From Caenimonas sedimenti (GTDB lineage: Bacteria; Pseudomonadota; Gammaproteobacteria; Burkholderiales; Burkholderiaceae_C), in assembly GCF_007833165.1 (NCBI RefSeq), contig NZ_VOBQ01000004.1:496001-560000 (forward strand): a stretch of 64,000 bases of DNA. The letters run 5' to 3'. A program made the position numbers and the translations under genes. This document shows positions 49,510-57,873 of this stretch, in pieces; positions within the stretch are counted from its first letter, which is position 1; every line of letters begins with the position of its first letter. The notes beneath the pieces are model-generated. The model made no database searches. It was not told the DNA's origin and saw nothing but the letters and a program-made list of their open reading frames with translations.

Positions 49510-49536
49510 TAATTGGCCTGACCACTTGGCCAATTA
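49510..49536. promoter_or_regulatory. GntR/FadR-type operator in divergent gap
   Basis: Perfect inverted repeat TAATTGGCC-N9-GGCCAATTA lies in the 126-base gap between the SDR operon and the GntR-type gene. Its left half also contains TTGGCCTGACCA, close to the FadR-subfamily consensus built around TGGTC/GACCA. The adjacent regulator (49567) is the natural candidate ligand, controlling both operons. Confidence 0.7.
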
Positions 49537-49566
49537 GCGGCAACCCTAGCCTCTTCTTTCGTTCTC

Positions 49567-50328
49567 ATGCCCCTGCAAGCCGTCGAACCGCAACGCCTCT
49601 ACCGCCAGATCGCGGAACAGGTGCGTTCGCTCATCTGCGGCGGCGAGTTCCCCGCAGGCAGCCGCCTGCCGGCGGAGCGCGACCTGGCCAAGCAGATGGG
49701 CGTGAGCCGGCCGTCGGTGCGCGAGGCGCTCATCGCCCTCGAAGTCGAAGGCTGGGTCGAGGTCCGCACCGGCTCCGGCGTCTATGTCCTTGAGCGCCCC
49801 TCACAGCTGAACGGGCACGCGGTGCAGGTGCCGCCCTCCGAGTGGGGCCCCCTGGAGCTGATCCGCGCGCGCCGCGTGATCGAGGGGGAGATCGCCTCGA
49901 TGGCCGCCACCGACGCCAAGCGCAAGCAGGTCGATGCCATCGGAGCCGCCATCGCTTCCATGCACCGCGACGCCGACAACGGCGTCCAGCCGCGTGCCGG
50001 CGACCGGGCCTTTCACCTGGCGGTCGCGCAGGCGGGCGGCAACGTCGTGCTGCTGGAAACCGTGCAGACCTTCTGGGACGCGCGGCGAGGCCCGCTGTTC
50101 GAGAAGCTCGGCGACCACTTCGAAAGCGTGCCGTCGTGGCGCAAGGCCATCACCGAACACGAACATGTCTATGAGGCCATCCGGGCCCATGACGGCGCCG
50201 CCGCGCGCGCCGCCATGCAGGACCACCTGGACAAGGCCCATGCCCGATTCAGCGCGAGCTGGCGCCGCGCGAACAGTTCCGCTTCCCCCGCCCAGCAAGA
50301 CCCCCCCGTTACCAGGAGACAAGCATGA
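49567..50328 (+). CDS. GntR-family regulator, FadR subfamily
   Basis: A 253-residue regulator with an N-terminal winged HTH (LYRQIAEQVRSLIC...FPAGSRLPAERDLAKQMGVSRPSVREAL) and a C-terminal FCD domain (about 95-235), where HRDADNGVQPRAGDRAFHLAVAQ and ITEHEHVYEAIRAHD carry likely metal/effector His and Asp residues. The stop overlaps the dctP start (ATGA). A 27-base perfect inverted repeat just upstream is its likely operator; the effector is probably the sugar acid carried by the TRAP system. Confidence 0.93.
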   Translation: MPLQAVEPQRLYRQIAEQVRSLICGGEFPAGSRLPAERDLAKQMGVSRPSVREALIALEVEGWVEVRTGSGVYVLERPSQLNGHAVQVPPSEWGPLELIRARRVIEGEIASMAATDAKRKQVDAIGAAIASMHRDADNGVQPRAGDRAFHLAVAQAGGNVVLLETVQTFWDARRGPLFEKLGDHFESVPSWRKAITEHEHVYEAIRAHDGAAARAAMQDHLDKAHARFSASWRRANSSASPAQQDPPVTRRQA

Positions 50329-51311
50329 CCAAGCGTTTCACTCTCAAACTCGCCGCCGCCTGCGTGCTGGCGGCCACGGCCGCCGTGCCCTTCGGCATCG
50401 CCCATGCCCAGACCAAGCTGAAATGGGCCCACGTCTACGAGACGTCCGAGCCGTACCACAAGTGGTCGGTGTGGGCCGGCGAGGAATTCAAGAAGCGCAC
50501 CAACGGCAAGTTCGAGATCCAGGTCTTCCCCGCTTCCAGCCTCGGCAAGGAAAGCGACATCAACCAGGGTCTGCAACTCGGCACGGTCGACATCATCCTC
50601 ACCGGCGCCTCCTTCGCCTCCAATTCCTATCCGCGGCTGGCCGTCAGCTACTACCCGTTCACCTTCCGCGATGCCGACCACGTCATCGCCTACGGCAAGA
50701 GCGACGTGTTCCGTGAACTGACCGCCGGCTACAAGCAGGCCACGGGCAACACCGTGACCGCGCTCACCTACTACGGCGCGCGCCACGCGACCAGCAACAA
50801 GCTGTTCACCAACTGCGACCAGATGAAGGGCATCAAGATGCGGGTGCCCGATTCGCCGGCCTACACGGCGCTGCCGCGGGCCTGCGGCGCGAACCCCACG
50901 CCGATCGCCTTCGCCGAGGTCTACCTGGCGCTGCAGAACGGCACCGTGGACGCGCAGGAAAACCCGTTGCCAACCATCGAAGCCAAGAAATTCTTCGAAG
51001 TGCAGAAGAACATCATCCTGACGGGCCACATCTCGGACGCGCTGCTGACGGTGGTGTCGCCCAGCACGATGTCGAAGCTGTCGCCGGCCGAACAGACGCT
51101 TCTGACCAGCATCACGCAGGAAGCCGCCGTGAACGCGACCAACGAAATCCGCAAGCGCGAAGGCGAGCTGGTGGACGAGTTCAAGAAGAAGGGCATCAAC
51201 GTGGTGACCGTCGACCGCAACGACTTCCAGCAGCGCGTGCTGAAGGCCATCACCTTCGAATCGATGAAGCTCGACAAGAAGGACTGGGACCGCATCGTGA
51301 ATCTGAAGTAA
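50325..51311 (+). CDS. dctP: TRAP transporter substrate-binding protein DctP
   Basis: A 328-residue periplasmic binding protein with a Sec signal (cleavage after IAHAQ). TKLKWAHVYETSEPYHKWSVW opens the mature chain; GVKMR-type motif is GIKMRVPDSPAYTALPRACGANPTPIAFAEVYLALQNGTVDAQENPL, whose Arg and Asn coordinate the substrate carboxylate. It feeds the DctQM permease genes directly downstream. Context suggests a sugar acid (aldonate or uronate). Confidence 0.94.
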   Translation: MTKRFTLKLAAACVLAATAAVPFGIAHAQTKLKWAHVYETSEPYHKWSVWAGEEFKKRTNGKFEIQVFPASSLGKESDINQGLQLGTVDIILTGASFASNSYPRLAVSYYPFTFRDADHVIAYGKSDVFRELTAGYKQATGNTVTALTYYGARHATSNKLFTNCDQMKGIKMRVPDSPAYTALPRACGANPTPIAFAEVYLALQNGTVDAQENPLPTIEAKKFFEVQKNIILTGHISDALLTVVSPSTMSKLSPAEQTLLTSITQEAAVNATNEIRKREGELVDEFKKKGINVVTVDRNDFQQRVLKAITFESMKLDKKDWDRIVNLK

Positions 51312-51321
51312 CCGGGCCACC

Positions 51322-51894
51322 ATGAGCCACTCGATCGACGACATGCCCAAGGTGATGGGCGATGACGGGGAGTTCCACGCGCAGGACGAAGCGGTGGATC
51401 TCTCCGGCACCAAGCCGGAGGCCTGGGTCGCCCTGGGCTTTTTCTGGATCCTGGGGCTCACGGTCTTCTACCAGTTCTTCACGCGTTACGTGCTGAACAA
51501 CTCCGCCGCCTGGACGGAGGAGATCGCCCGTTACCTGCTGATCGCGGTGGTGTTCACGGGCGCGACGATCGGCGTGGTCAAGAACAACCACATCCAGGTC
51601 GATTTCTTCTACAAGTTCATGCCCAAGGCGGTGGGACGCGTGATGTCCACGGCGGTGGACCTGCTGCGCATCGGCTTCTTCATTGCCGCCACGGTGCTCA
51701 CCGTGATGATGATGCTGAAGCTGGGCAGCAACTCGCGCATGACCATGGTCGACCTGCCGATGAACTGGGTGTATGGCGTCTGCCTCCTCGGCTTCGCCGC
51801 CATGGCCTTCCGGTCGGTGCAGATTGCGCTGTTCCATCGCAAGCGCGGCTATTCCGTTCTGGAGCGGCCCGAGAGCTCGATGGACGACCGCTGA
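51322..51894 (+). CDS. dctQ: TRAP transporter small permease DctQ
   Basis: A 190-residue membrane protein of the DctQ type with four membrane helices. An N-terminal hydrophilic ~30 residues precede ALGFFWILGLTVFYQFFTRYVLNN; the EEIARYLLIAVVFTGATIGVVKNNHIQVDF segment is the family signature. It stabilises and couples DctM to the binding protein. The short gap to dctP and dctM shows one operon. Confidence 0.92.
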   Translation: MSHSIDDMPKVMGDDGEFHAQDEAVDLSGTKPEAWVALGFFWILGLTVFYQFFTRYVLNNSAAWTEEIARYLLIAVVFTGATIGVVKNNHIQVDFFYKFMPKAVGRVMSTAVDLLRIGFFIAATVLTVMMMLKLGSNSRMTMVDLPMNWVYGVCLLGFAAMAFRSVQIALFHRKRGYSVLERPESSMDDR

Positions 51895-51927
51895 TTCCAA
51901 CGAAGACCAGAACGACAAGAAGCACGA

Positions 51928-53322
51928 ATGCTGAAGATCATTTTCCTGGTACTGATGGCCGGCGGGATTCCCGTGGCCATCGCCATGGCCGGCTCTGCAC
52001 TCATCTACATCTGGGCGACGGGCAACCTGCCCCCTTTCGTCGTGATCCACCGCATGGTGAGCGGCATCGACAGCTTCCCGCTGCTCGCCGTGCCGTTCTT
52101 CATCCTGGCCGGCAACCTGATGAACAACGCGGGCATCACCAACCGCATCTACAACTACGCACTCGCGTTGGTGGGCTGGTTGAAGGGCGGCCTGGGCCAC
52201 GTGAACGTGGTCGGCTCGGTGGTGTTCGCCGGCATGAGCGGCACGGCGATCGCCGATGCCGCCGGCCTCGGCACGATCGAGATCAAGGCCATGACGGAGC
52301 ATGGCTACAGCAAGGAATTCGCGGTGGGCGTGACGGCGGCCTCCGCCACGCTGGGGCCGATCATCCCGCCCAGCCTGCCGTTCGTGATCTACGGGATGAT
52401 GGCCAACGTGAGCGTGGGGGCGCTGTTCCTGGCGGGCATCCTGCCGGGCATCCTGATGGCGATCCTCATGATGCTCACGGTGGCGTACTTCGCGCACAAG
52501 AACGGTTGGGGCGCCGACATCAAGTTCGAATGGCCGCGCGTGATCAAGGCCCTCGCCGAGACGCTGGTCGTCGCCGGTTGGCCGGTGCTGCTCTGGGTGT
52601 TGATCACCAAGCTGGGCTTCCCCGCGCAGATCACCGTGTTCGGGGGCCTGGTCGCCCTGTTCGCCGCTGACAAATTCTTCAAGTTCCAGGCGGTGCTGCC
52701 CATCATGACGCCGGTGCTGCTGATCGGCGGCATGACCACCGGCATCTTCACACCCACCGAAGGCGCGATCGCGGCGTGCCTGTGGGCGATGGTGCTGGGC
52801 TTCGCCTGGTATCGCACGCTCAACTGGAAAATGTTCGTCCGCGTCTGCCTCGACACCGTGGAAACCACGGCCACCGTGCTGTTCATCGTGGCCGCCGCCA
52901 GCATCTTCGGCTGGATGCTCACCGCGACGGGCGTCACGTCCGCCATCGCTTCGTGGGTGCTCGGTTTCACCAAGGAAGCCTGGGTCTTTCTGCTGCTCGC
53001 CAACCTGCTGATGCTGTTTGTGGGATGCTTCCTGGAGCCGACCGCCGCCATCACCATCCTGGTGCCGATCCTGGTGCCGATCTGCCAGCAACTGGGCATC
53101 GACCTCGTGCACTTCGGTCTCGTGATGGTGCTGAACCTGATGATCGGCCTGCTGCATCCGCCCATGGGCATGGTGCTGTTCGTGCTGGCGCGGGTGGCCA
53201 AGCTGTCGGTCGAACGGACCACGGTGGCCATCCTGCCCTGGCTGTTCCCGTTGCTGGGGTCGCTGCTGGTCATCACCTACTTCCCGAAGCTGGTGCTCTG
53301 GCTCCCGAAAATGTTTTACTAA
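51928..53322 (+). CDS. dctM: TRAP transporter large permease DctM
   Basis: A 464-residue, about twelve-helix secondary transporter using the sodium or proton gradient. Characteristic stretches are LLAVPFFILAGNLMNNAGITNRIYNYALALVGWLKGGLGHVNVVGSVVFAGMSGTA (in pieces) and ASATLGPIIPPSLPFVIYGM, and near the end GLLHPPMGMVLFVLARVAKLS. It completes DctPQM. Confidence 0.94.
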   Translation: MLKIIFLVLMAGGIPVAIAMAGSALIYIWATGNLPPFVVIHRMVSGIDSFPLLAVPFFILAGNLMNNAGITNRIYNYALALVGWLKGGLGHVNVVGSVVFAGMSGTAIADAAGLGTIEIKAMTEHGYSKEFAVGVTAASATLGPIIPPSLPFVIYGMMANVSVGALFLAGILPGILMAILMMLTVAYFAHKNGWGADIKFEWPRVIKALAETLVVAGWPVLLWVLITKLGFPAQITVFGGLVALFAADKFFKFQAVLPIMTPVLLIGGMTTGIFTPTEGAIAACLWAMVLGFAWYRTLNWKMFVRVCLDTVETTATVLFIVAAASIFGWMLTATGVTSAIASWVLGFTKEAWVFLLLANLLMLFVGCFLEPTAAITILVPILVPICQQLGIDLVHFGLVMVLNLMIGLLHPPMGMVLFVLARVAKLSVERTTVAILPWLFPLLGSLLVITYFPKLVLWLPKMFY

Positions 53323-53365
53323 TACTTGCGGGACAGATCTTCAGCTCTGTCCCCAACTGATCAAG

Positions 53366-54892
53366 ATGACGCCTTTCATCCGACTCCACCCCGCCGACGA
53401 CGTCCTGATCGCGCGCTCCCAGCTCGTGGGCGGCACCCAGGCCGAGAACGTCACCATCAAGGGCCTGATCCCGCCTGGCCACAAGGTCGCCACGCGGGCC
53501 ATCGCGGCGGGCGAGCCCGTGCGCCGCTACAACCAGATCATCGGCTTCGCCAGCAAGCCCATCGCACCCGGCGAGCACGTGCACACGCACAATCTCGACA
53601 TGGGGCCGGACAAGGGCGATTTCGCGCGGGACTATGCGTTCGGTGCCGACGTGAAACCCGAACCGCCGAAGAAGGAAGCCACCTTCCTCGGCATCAAGCG
53701 CGAGGACGGCCGCGTCGCCACGCGCAACTACATCGGCATCCTCTCCAGCGTGAACTGCTCCGCGACCGCGGCCCGTGCGATCGCGGACCACTTCTCACGC
53801 CAGACCAACCCGGCGGCGCTGGCGGATTTCCCGATGATCGACGGGGTGGTCGCGCTGACCCACGGCACCGGCTGCGGCATGGCCACCGAAGGCATGGGCA
53901 TGCAGATCCTCGAACGCACGCTGGCGGGCTATGCGACCCATGCGAACTTCTGGGGCGTGCTGGTCGTGGGCCTGGGCTGCGAGGCCAACCAGATCAACGC
54001 CTGGCTGGCGCACAGCAGCCTGCGCGAGGGCGACACGCTCAAGGTGTTCAACATCCAGGACACGGGCGGCACCCGCAAGACGGTCGAGAAGGGCATCGCA
54101 CTCATCAAGGAAATGTTGCCCAAGGCGAACGCGGTGAAGCGCGAGCCTTGCAGCGCGGCGCACATCACCATCGGCCTGCAATGCGGCGGCTCCGACGGCT
54201 ACTCGGGCATCAGCGCCAACCCGGCCCTTGGCGCGGCGGTCGACCTGCTGGTGGCCCACGGCGGCACGGCCATCCTGTCGGAGACGCCCGAAATCTACGG
54301 CGCCGAGCACCTGCTGACGCGGCGCGCCGTGAAGCGTGAAGTCGGCGAGAAGCTGGTCTCGAGGATCAAGTGGTGGGAGCATTACACCGAGATCAACGAA
54401 GGCGAGATGAACAACAACCCGTCCCCCGGCAACAAAGCGGGCGGCCTCACCACCATCCTGGAGAAGTCGCTGGGTGCGGTCGCCAAGGGCGGCACCACCA
54501 ACCTGGAGGCGGTGTACGAATACGCCGAACCGGTGACGGCGCACGGCTTCGTCTACATGGACACGCCGGGCTACGACCCCGTGAGTGCCACGGGCCAGGT
54601 CGCCGGCGGCGCCAACATGATCTGCTTCACCACCGGCCGCGGCTCCGCCTACGGCTGCGCGCCCTCGCCTTCGCTCAAGCTCGCCACCAACTCCGCGCTG
54701 TGGAAGAAGCAGGAGGAGGACATGGACATCAACTGCGGCGAGATCATCGACGGCCAGGCCTCGGTGCAGGAGATGGGCGAAAGGATCTTCCGGCTGGTGC
54801 TGGCGACGGCGTCGGGCGAATTGAGCAAGAGCGAACAGCACGGCTATGGGCAGAACGAGTTCGTGCCCTGGCAAGTCGGCGCGGTGATGTGA
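53366..54892 (+). CDS. uxaA: UxaA-family dehydratase (altronate/galactarate dehydratase type)
   Basis: A 508-residue single-chain dehydratase. An N-terminal SAF domain (about 1-95, HPADDVLIARSQLVGGTQ; PPGHKVATRAIAAGEPVRRY) is followed by the catalytic part (GIKREDGRVATRNYIGILSSVNCSATAARAIAD, GVVALTHGTGCGMATEG, GLQCGGSDGYSGISANPALG). Members dehydrate D-altronate, galactarate or related acids to 2-keto-3-deoxy acids with Fe2+ or Fe-S. Neighbours (TRAP, SDRs, FAH) suggest a non-phosphorylating sugar-acid path, so the substrate may be other than altronate. Confidence 0.88.
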   Translation: MTPFIRLHPADDVLIARSQLVGGTQAENVTIKGLIPPGHKVATRAIAAGEPVRRYNQIIGFASKPIAPGEHVHTHNLDMGPDKGDFARDYAFGADVKPEPPKKEATFLGIKREDGRVATRNYIGILSSVNCSATAARAIADHFSRQTNPAALADFPMIDGVVALTHGTGCGMATEGMGMQILERTLAGYATHANFWGVLVVGLGCEANQINAWLAHSSLREGDTLKVFNIQDTGGTRKTVEKGIALIKEMLPKANAVKREPCSAAHITIGLQCGGSDGYSGISANPALGAAVDLLVAHGGTAILSETPEIYGAEHLLTRRAVKREVGEKLVSRIKWWEHYTEINEGEMNNNPSPGNKAGGLTTILEKSLGAVAKGGTTNLEAVYEYAEPVTAHGFVYMDTPGYDPVSATGQVAGGANMICFTTGRGSAYGCAPSPSLKLATNSALWKKQEEDMDINCGEIIDGQASVQEMGERIFRLVLATASGELSKSEQHGYGQNEFVPWQVGAVM

Positions 54893-54907
54893 GGTGAAGG
54901 CGAAGCC

Positions 54908-55972
54908 ATGACCAAGACCTTTTCGGCGGCGCACCTGCGGCAGGCGGTCTCGCGCATCATCCAGGCGGCCGGCAGCAGCGCGGAGGAAAGCCGCACGGTG
55001 GCCGACAACCTGGTGCTGGCCAACCTCAGCGGGCACGACTCGCACGGCGTGGGCATGGTGCCACGCTATGTCGACGCGGTGCTGGAAAAAGGGCTCACGC
55101 CGAACGCAGCAGCCAGAGTCGTGCTCGATGCGGCCACGCTGCTGTCGCTGGACGGCCAGCGTGGCTACGGACAGATCGTCGGCGAGCAGGCGATGGTGCT
55201 CGCCATGGCGCGCGCGAAGGAACTGGGCAGCTGCGTGATGGCCTTGGCCAACGCGCACCACCTGGGCCGCATCGGCCACTTCGCCGAGATGGCCGTGGCC
55301 CAGGGCCTGGTGTCCATCCACTTCGTCAACGTGCTGTCGCGCCCGGTCGTGGCGCCCTGGGGCGGCGGCGACGGCCGCTATGGCACCAACCCGTTCTGCG
55401 CCGGCATCCCGCTGGCGGGGCGCGAACCCTTCGTGCTCGACTTCGCCACCAGCCGGGTGGCGCAGGGCAAGATGCGCGTCGCGCACAACGAAGGCCGCCG
55501 CGTCGATGCGGGGTACCTGATCGACGAGCGGGGCCAGCCGACGACGGACCCCGGCGTGGTGGTCGTGCCGCAGGCCAACGGCTTCTTCGGGGCGCTGATG
55601 CCCTTCGGCGAACACAAGGGCTTCGGCATGGCGGTCGCCTGCGAACTGTTGGGCGGCGCGCTCACTGGCAGCGGCACCTGGCACCGGCCGGCCGACACCG
55701 CGCGCGCGGTCGTCAACGGCATGCTGACGATCCTGGTCGATCCGGCGCGCCTCGGCACGCGGGCCAGCTTCGAGCAGGAGGCGCTGGCCTTCGTCGATTG
55801 GCTGAAGCAGAGCCCGGCCGGCGGCGAAGCGCCGGGCGTCCGCCTCGCGGGCGAGCCCGAACGCCAGGCCCGGCGCGAGCGCGAACAGGCCGGCATCGCC
55901 ATCGATGACCAGACCTGGATCGAGATCGAAGCCTCGGCCGCGAAAGTAGGCGCCACCGTAGGCGCCGTCTAG
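54908..55972 (+). CDS. LDH2/malate-dehydrogenase family NAD(P)H oxidoreductase
   Basis: A 354-residue member of the LDH2/MDH2 (YiaK) family, unrelated to Rossmann dehydrogenases. ANLSGHDSHGVGMVPRYVDAV supplies the catalytic His (SHG), SCVMALANAHHLGRIGHFAEMA the cofactor part, and PWGGGDGRYGTNPFCAGIP and FGEHKGFGMAVACELLGGALTG complete the site. Enzymes oxidise malate, lactate, ureidoglycolate or reduce 2,3-diketogulonate; here a hydroxyacid product of the sugar-acid route is likely. It ends the operon. Confidence 0.88.
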   Translation: MTKTFSAAHLRQAVSRIIQAAGSSAEESRTVADNLVLANLSGHDSHGVGMVPRYVDAVLEKGLTPNAAARVVLDAATLLSLDGQRGYGQIVGEQAMVLAMARAKELGSCVMALANAHHLGRIGHFAEMAVAQGLVSIHFVNVLSRPVVAPWGGGDGRYGTNPFCAGIPLAGREPFVLDFATSRVAQGKMRVAHNEGRRVDAGYLIDERGQPTTDPGVVVVPQANGFFGALMPFGEHKGFGMAVACELLGGALTGSGTWHRPADTARAVVNGMLTILVDPARLGTRASFEQEALAFVDWLKQSPAGGEAPGVRLAGEPERQARREREQAGIAIDDQTWIEIEASAAKVGATVGAV

Positions 55973-55976
55973 CGCT

Positions 55977-56306
55977 CTACTTCAGGGAACGCCAGCGCTG
56001 GAAGTTCGAGTCGGCTTCGACGTTCGGCGGCACGTTGACCCAGTAGGTCGTGACCGTCGTCGTGCTGTTCGGGCCGGCGCCCAGCACCTGCGTGCTGCTG
56101 CCCGGGCTCATGACGGCGCCCGGGACCAGCGGCTGCGGGGAGATCGGCACGCCGGGCGTCACGAGGATGCCATTGGCCGAACTGACCGGGATGCCGGTGG
56201 ACGATTGCACGCTCGTGGTGGTGGTGACGGAGGCCGTCTGCGCCATCGCGGGGGCGGCCAGCGCCGCCACCGCGGCGAGTGCCCAAGCTGCTCGGATCGA
56301 TTTCAT
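55977..56306 (-). CDS. Hypothetical exported low-complexity protein
   Basis: A 109-residue protein with a Sec signal (MKSIRAAWALAAVAALAAPAMA, cleavage before QTA). The mature part is rich in Thr, Ser, Val and Pro (SVTTTTSVQSSTGIPVSS, PGVPISPQPLVPG) and has no Cys. No family is recognised. It converges with the LDH2-type gene and has a good ribosome site (GGAATCC weak) before ATG 56306. Confidence 0.6.
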   Translation of the reverse strand: MKSIRAAWALAAVAALAAPAMAQTASVTTTTSVQSSTGIPVSSANGILVTPGVPISPQPLVPGAVMSPGSSTQVLGAGPNSTTTVTTYWVNVPPNVEADSNFQRWRSLK

Positions 56307-56424
56307 GTGGATTCCTTCCTGGGGTGCGGCACCGGAGGCGCCATGCCCCATTGCACGGCGAAAGCGGCTGCCGGGGCGCCAGCGGCCCTTGACGGCGACT
56401 GTAGGGACCCGCCCTACCCGGGCA

Positions 56425-57111
56425 TTACGGCACAGGCAGCACCGGCAGCGCGCGCACCACCTCGCCCGCGATGGGGAAGATGCGGTCGCCGGCACGCGGC
56501 TCGATCCGGTGCATGCCGGTGAAGCTGCCGAACGCCGGCAGGATGCCGACCGCCTGCAGCGGCAGCTGGCCGCTGTCATCGCCGAGCCAGAAGCACGGCA
56601 GGCGCAGCCGTTCGAAGGCCCGCCCGGCCACGCTGATGCACGGATGCCAGTGGCCTGCCAGCACATAGCGGCCGGCGGCCGGCTGCGGGTGGTGGCACAA
56701 GGCGAAGGGCCCGAGCGCGAAAGGCTCGTCCACCACCGTGAACCGCAGGCCCGCCGGCGGGTCGCCGGCCCGGTCGTCGTGGTTGCCGCGCACCAGGACC
56801 AGCTCCAGCACGGCATGGCGTTCGCGCCAGGCCGCCAGCTGCGCCTGGGTGCCGGCGGCATGGGACCGCCGCGAATGCAGGAAGTCGCCCAGGAAGACGA
56901 CGCGGTGCGCGCCCGTGTCGGCGAGCGCACGCTCCAGGCGGTCGAGGTTCGCCAGCGTGGTGCCATGCGGCACCGGCACGCCCAGCTTGCGGAAACTCAC
57001 GGCCTTGCCGAAGTGCGCGTCGGCCACCAGCAGGGTGGATTCCGCGGTCAGGAACAGGGCGCCGGAGGGATGCAGCAGCGCATCCTGGCCGGCCAGGCGG
57101 ATCCTCAGCAT
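56425..57111 (-). CDS. pdeM: PdeM-like metallophosphoesterase (DNA-damage-response type)
   Basis: A 228-residue calcineurin-like phosphoesterase. The metal motifs VADAHFGKA (D-x-H), VFLGDFLHSRR (GDxxH-like), RGNHDD and AGHWHP (GHxHP) appear in order. LLVADAHFGKAVSFRKLGVPVPHGTT is typical of PdeM, the phosphoesterase associated with DNA ligase and DEXH helicase in bacterial repair clusters; the partner ligase and helicase genes are not adjacent here. It starts four bases after slmA. Confidence 0.82.
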   Translation of the reverse strand: MLRIRLAGQDALLHPSGALFLTAESTLLVADAHFGKAVSFRKLGVPVPHGTTLANLDRLERALADTGAHRVVFLGDFLHSRRSHAAGTQAQLAAWRERHAVLELVLVRGNHDDRAGDPPAGLRFTVVDEPFALGPFALCHHPQPAAGRYVLAGHWHPCISVAGRAFERLRLPCFWLGDDSGQLPLQAVGILPAFGSFTGMHRIEPRAGDRIFPIAGEVVRALPVLPVP

Positions 57112-57115
57112 GCCT

Positions 57116-57754
57116 TCAGAGGATGCGCGCGAGGCTCGCTTCGAGGTGTTCGGACGGGACGCGCTTGAATCCGGAGCGGGCGAAGCGTTGCAGGCGCCCG
57201 ACGATGAACGCGGTGAGCACCGAAGCCTGCACCTGCGCGTCGACCGTCGGCGTCGCCGTCTCACCGGCCGCCGTGGCGCGCAGGCACTGCTTGAGGGAAG
57301 CCTCGACCTTGTCGAAGAACTGGTTCATGCGCTGCTGCAGGCGCTCGTTTTCGAACACCAGGGCGTCGCCCACCATCACGCGCGTCATGCCCGGGTTCTT
57401 TTCGGCGAACTGGATGAGCATGGTGACGATGCGCCCGGCCTGGGCCTGGCCCGCCGGGTCGCGTTCGGCGATCTGGTTGATGAGCGTGAAGACGCTCTGT
57501 TCGATGAATTCGATCAGGCCCTCGAACATCTGGGCCTTGCTGGCGAAGTGGCGGTACAGCGCGGCCTCGCTCACCTCCAGCCGGGCCGCCAAGGCAGCCG
57601 TGGTGATGCGTTCGGCGCCGGGCTGCTCGAGCATGGTCGCGAGCGCCTGCAGGATCTGCACCCGCCGCTCGCCGGGCTTGGGCCGCTTGCGCGGCGCGGC
57701 CGCCGGCTCACCACCGGAAGGGGGTTCGGGAGAGTCGAGCTCGGCGTGGGACAT
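57116..57754 (-). CDS. slmA: TetR-family nucleoid occlusion factor SlmA-like
   Basis: A 212-residue TetR-fold protein. The HTH (about 35-75) contains RRVQILQALATMLEQPGAERITTAALAARLEVSEAALYRHFASKAQMFEGLIEF, and the C-terminal helices (TRVMVGDALVFENERLQQRMNQFFDKVEASLKQCLR) match SlmA, which blocks FtsZ assembly over the nucleoid. Position near argB and an orphan phosphoesterase is usual in Comamonadaceae. An N-terminal Pro-rich ~25-residue tail precedes the HTH. Confidence 0.85.
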   Translation of the reverse strand: MSHAELDSPEPPSGGEPAAAPRKRPKPGERRVQILQALATMLEQPGAERITTAALAARLEVSEAALYRHFASKAQMFEGLIEFIEQSVFTLINQIAERDPAGQAQAGRIVTMLIQFAEKNPGMTRVMVGDALVFENERLQQRMNQFFDKVEASLKQCLRATAAGETATPTVDAQVQASVLTAFIVGRLQRFARSGFKRVPSEHLEASLARIL

Positions 57755-57873
57755 GGTTTGCAAGAACTGTGTGCAATTGATTCTCGCACACCCGGCCGTC
57801 CTGGTATTCCGCAGTTGTGCTGCACCGCAACTGCGTCTGCGGCCAAGTACGCGCTTACCCCGAATCCGCCCGC

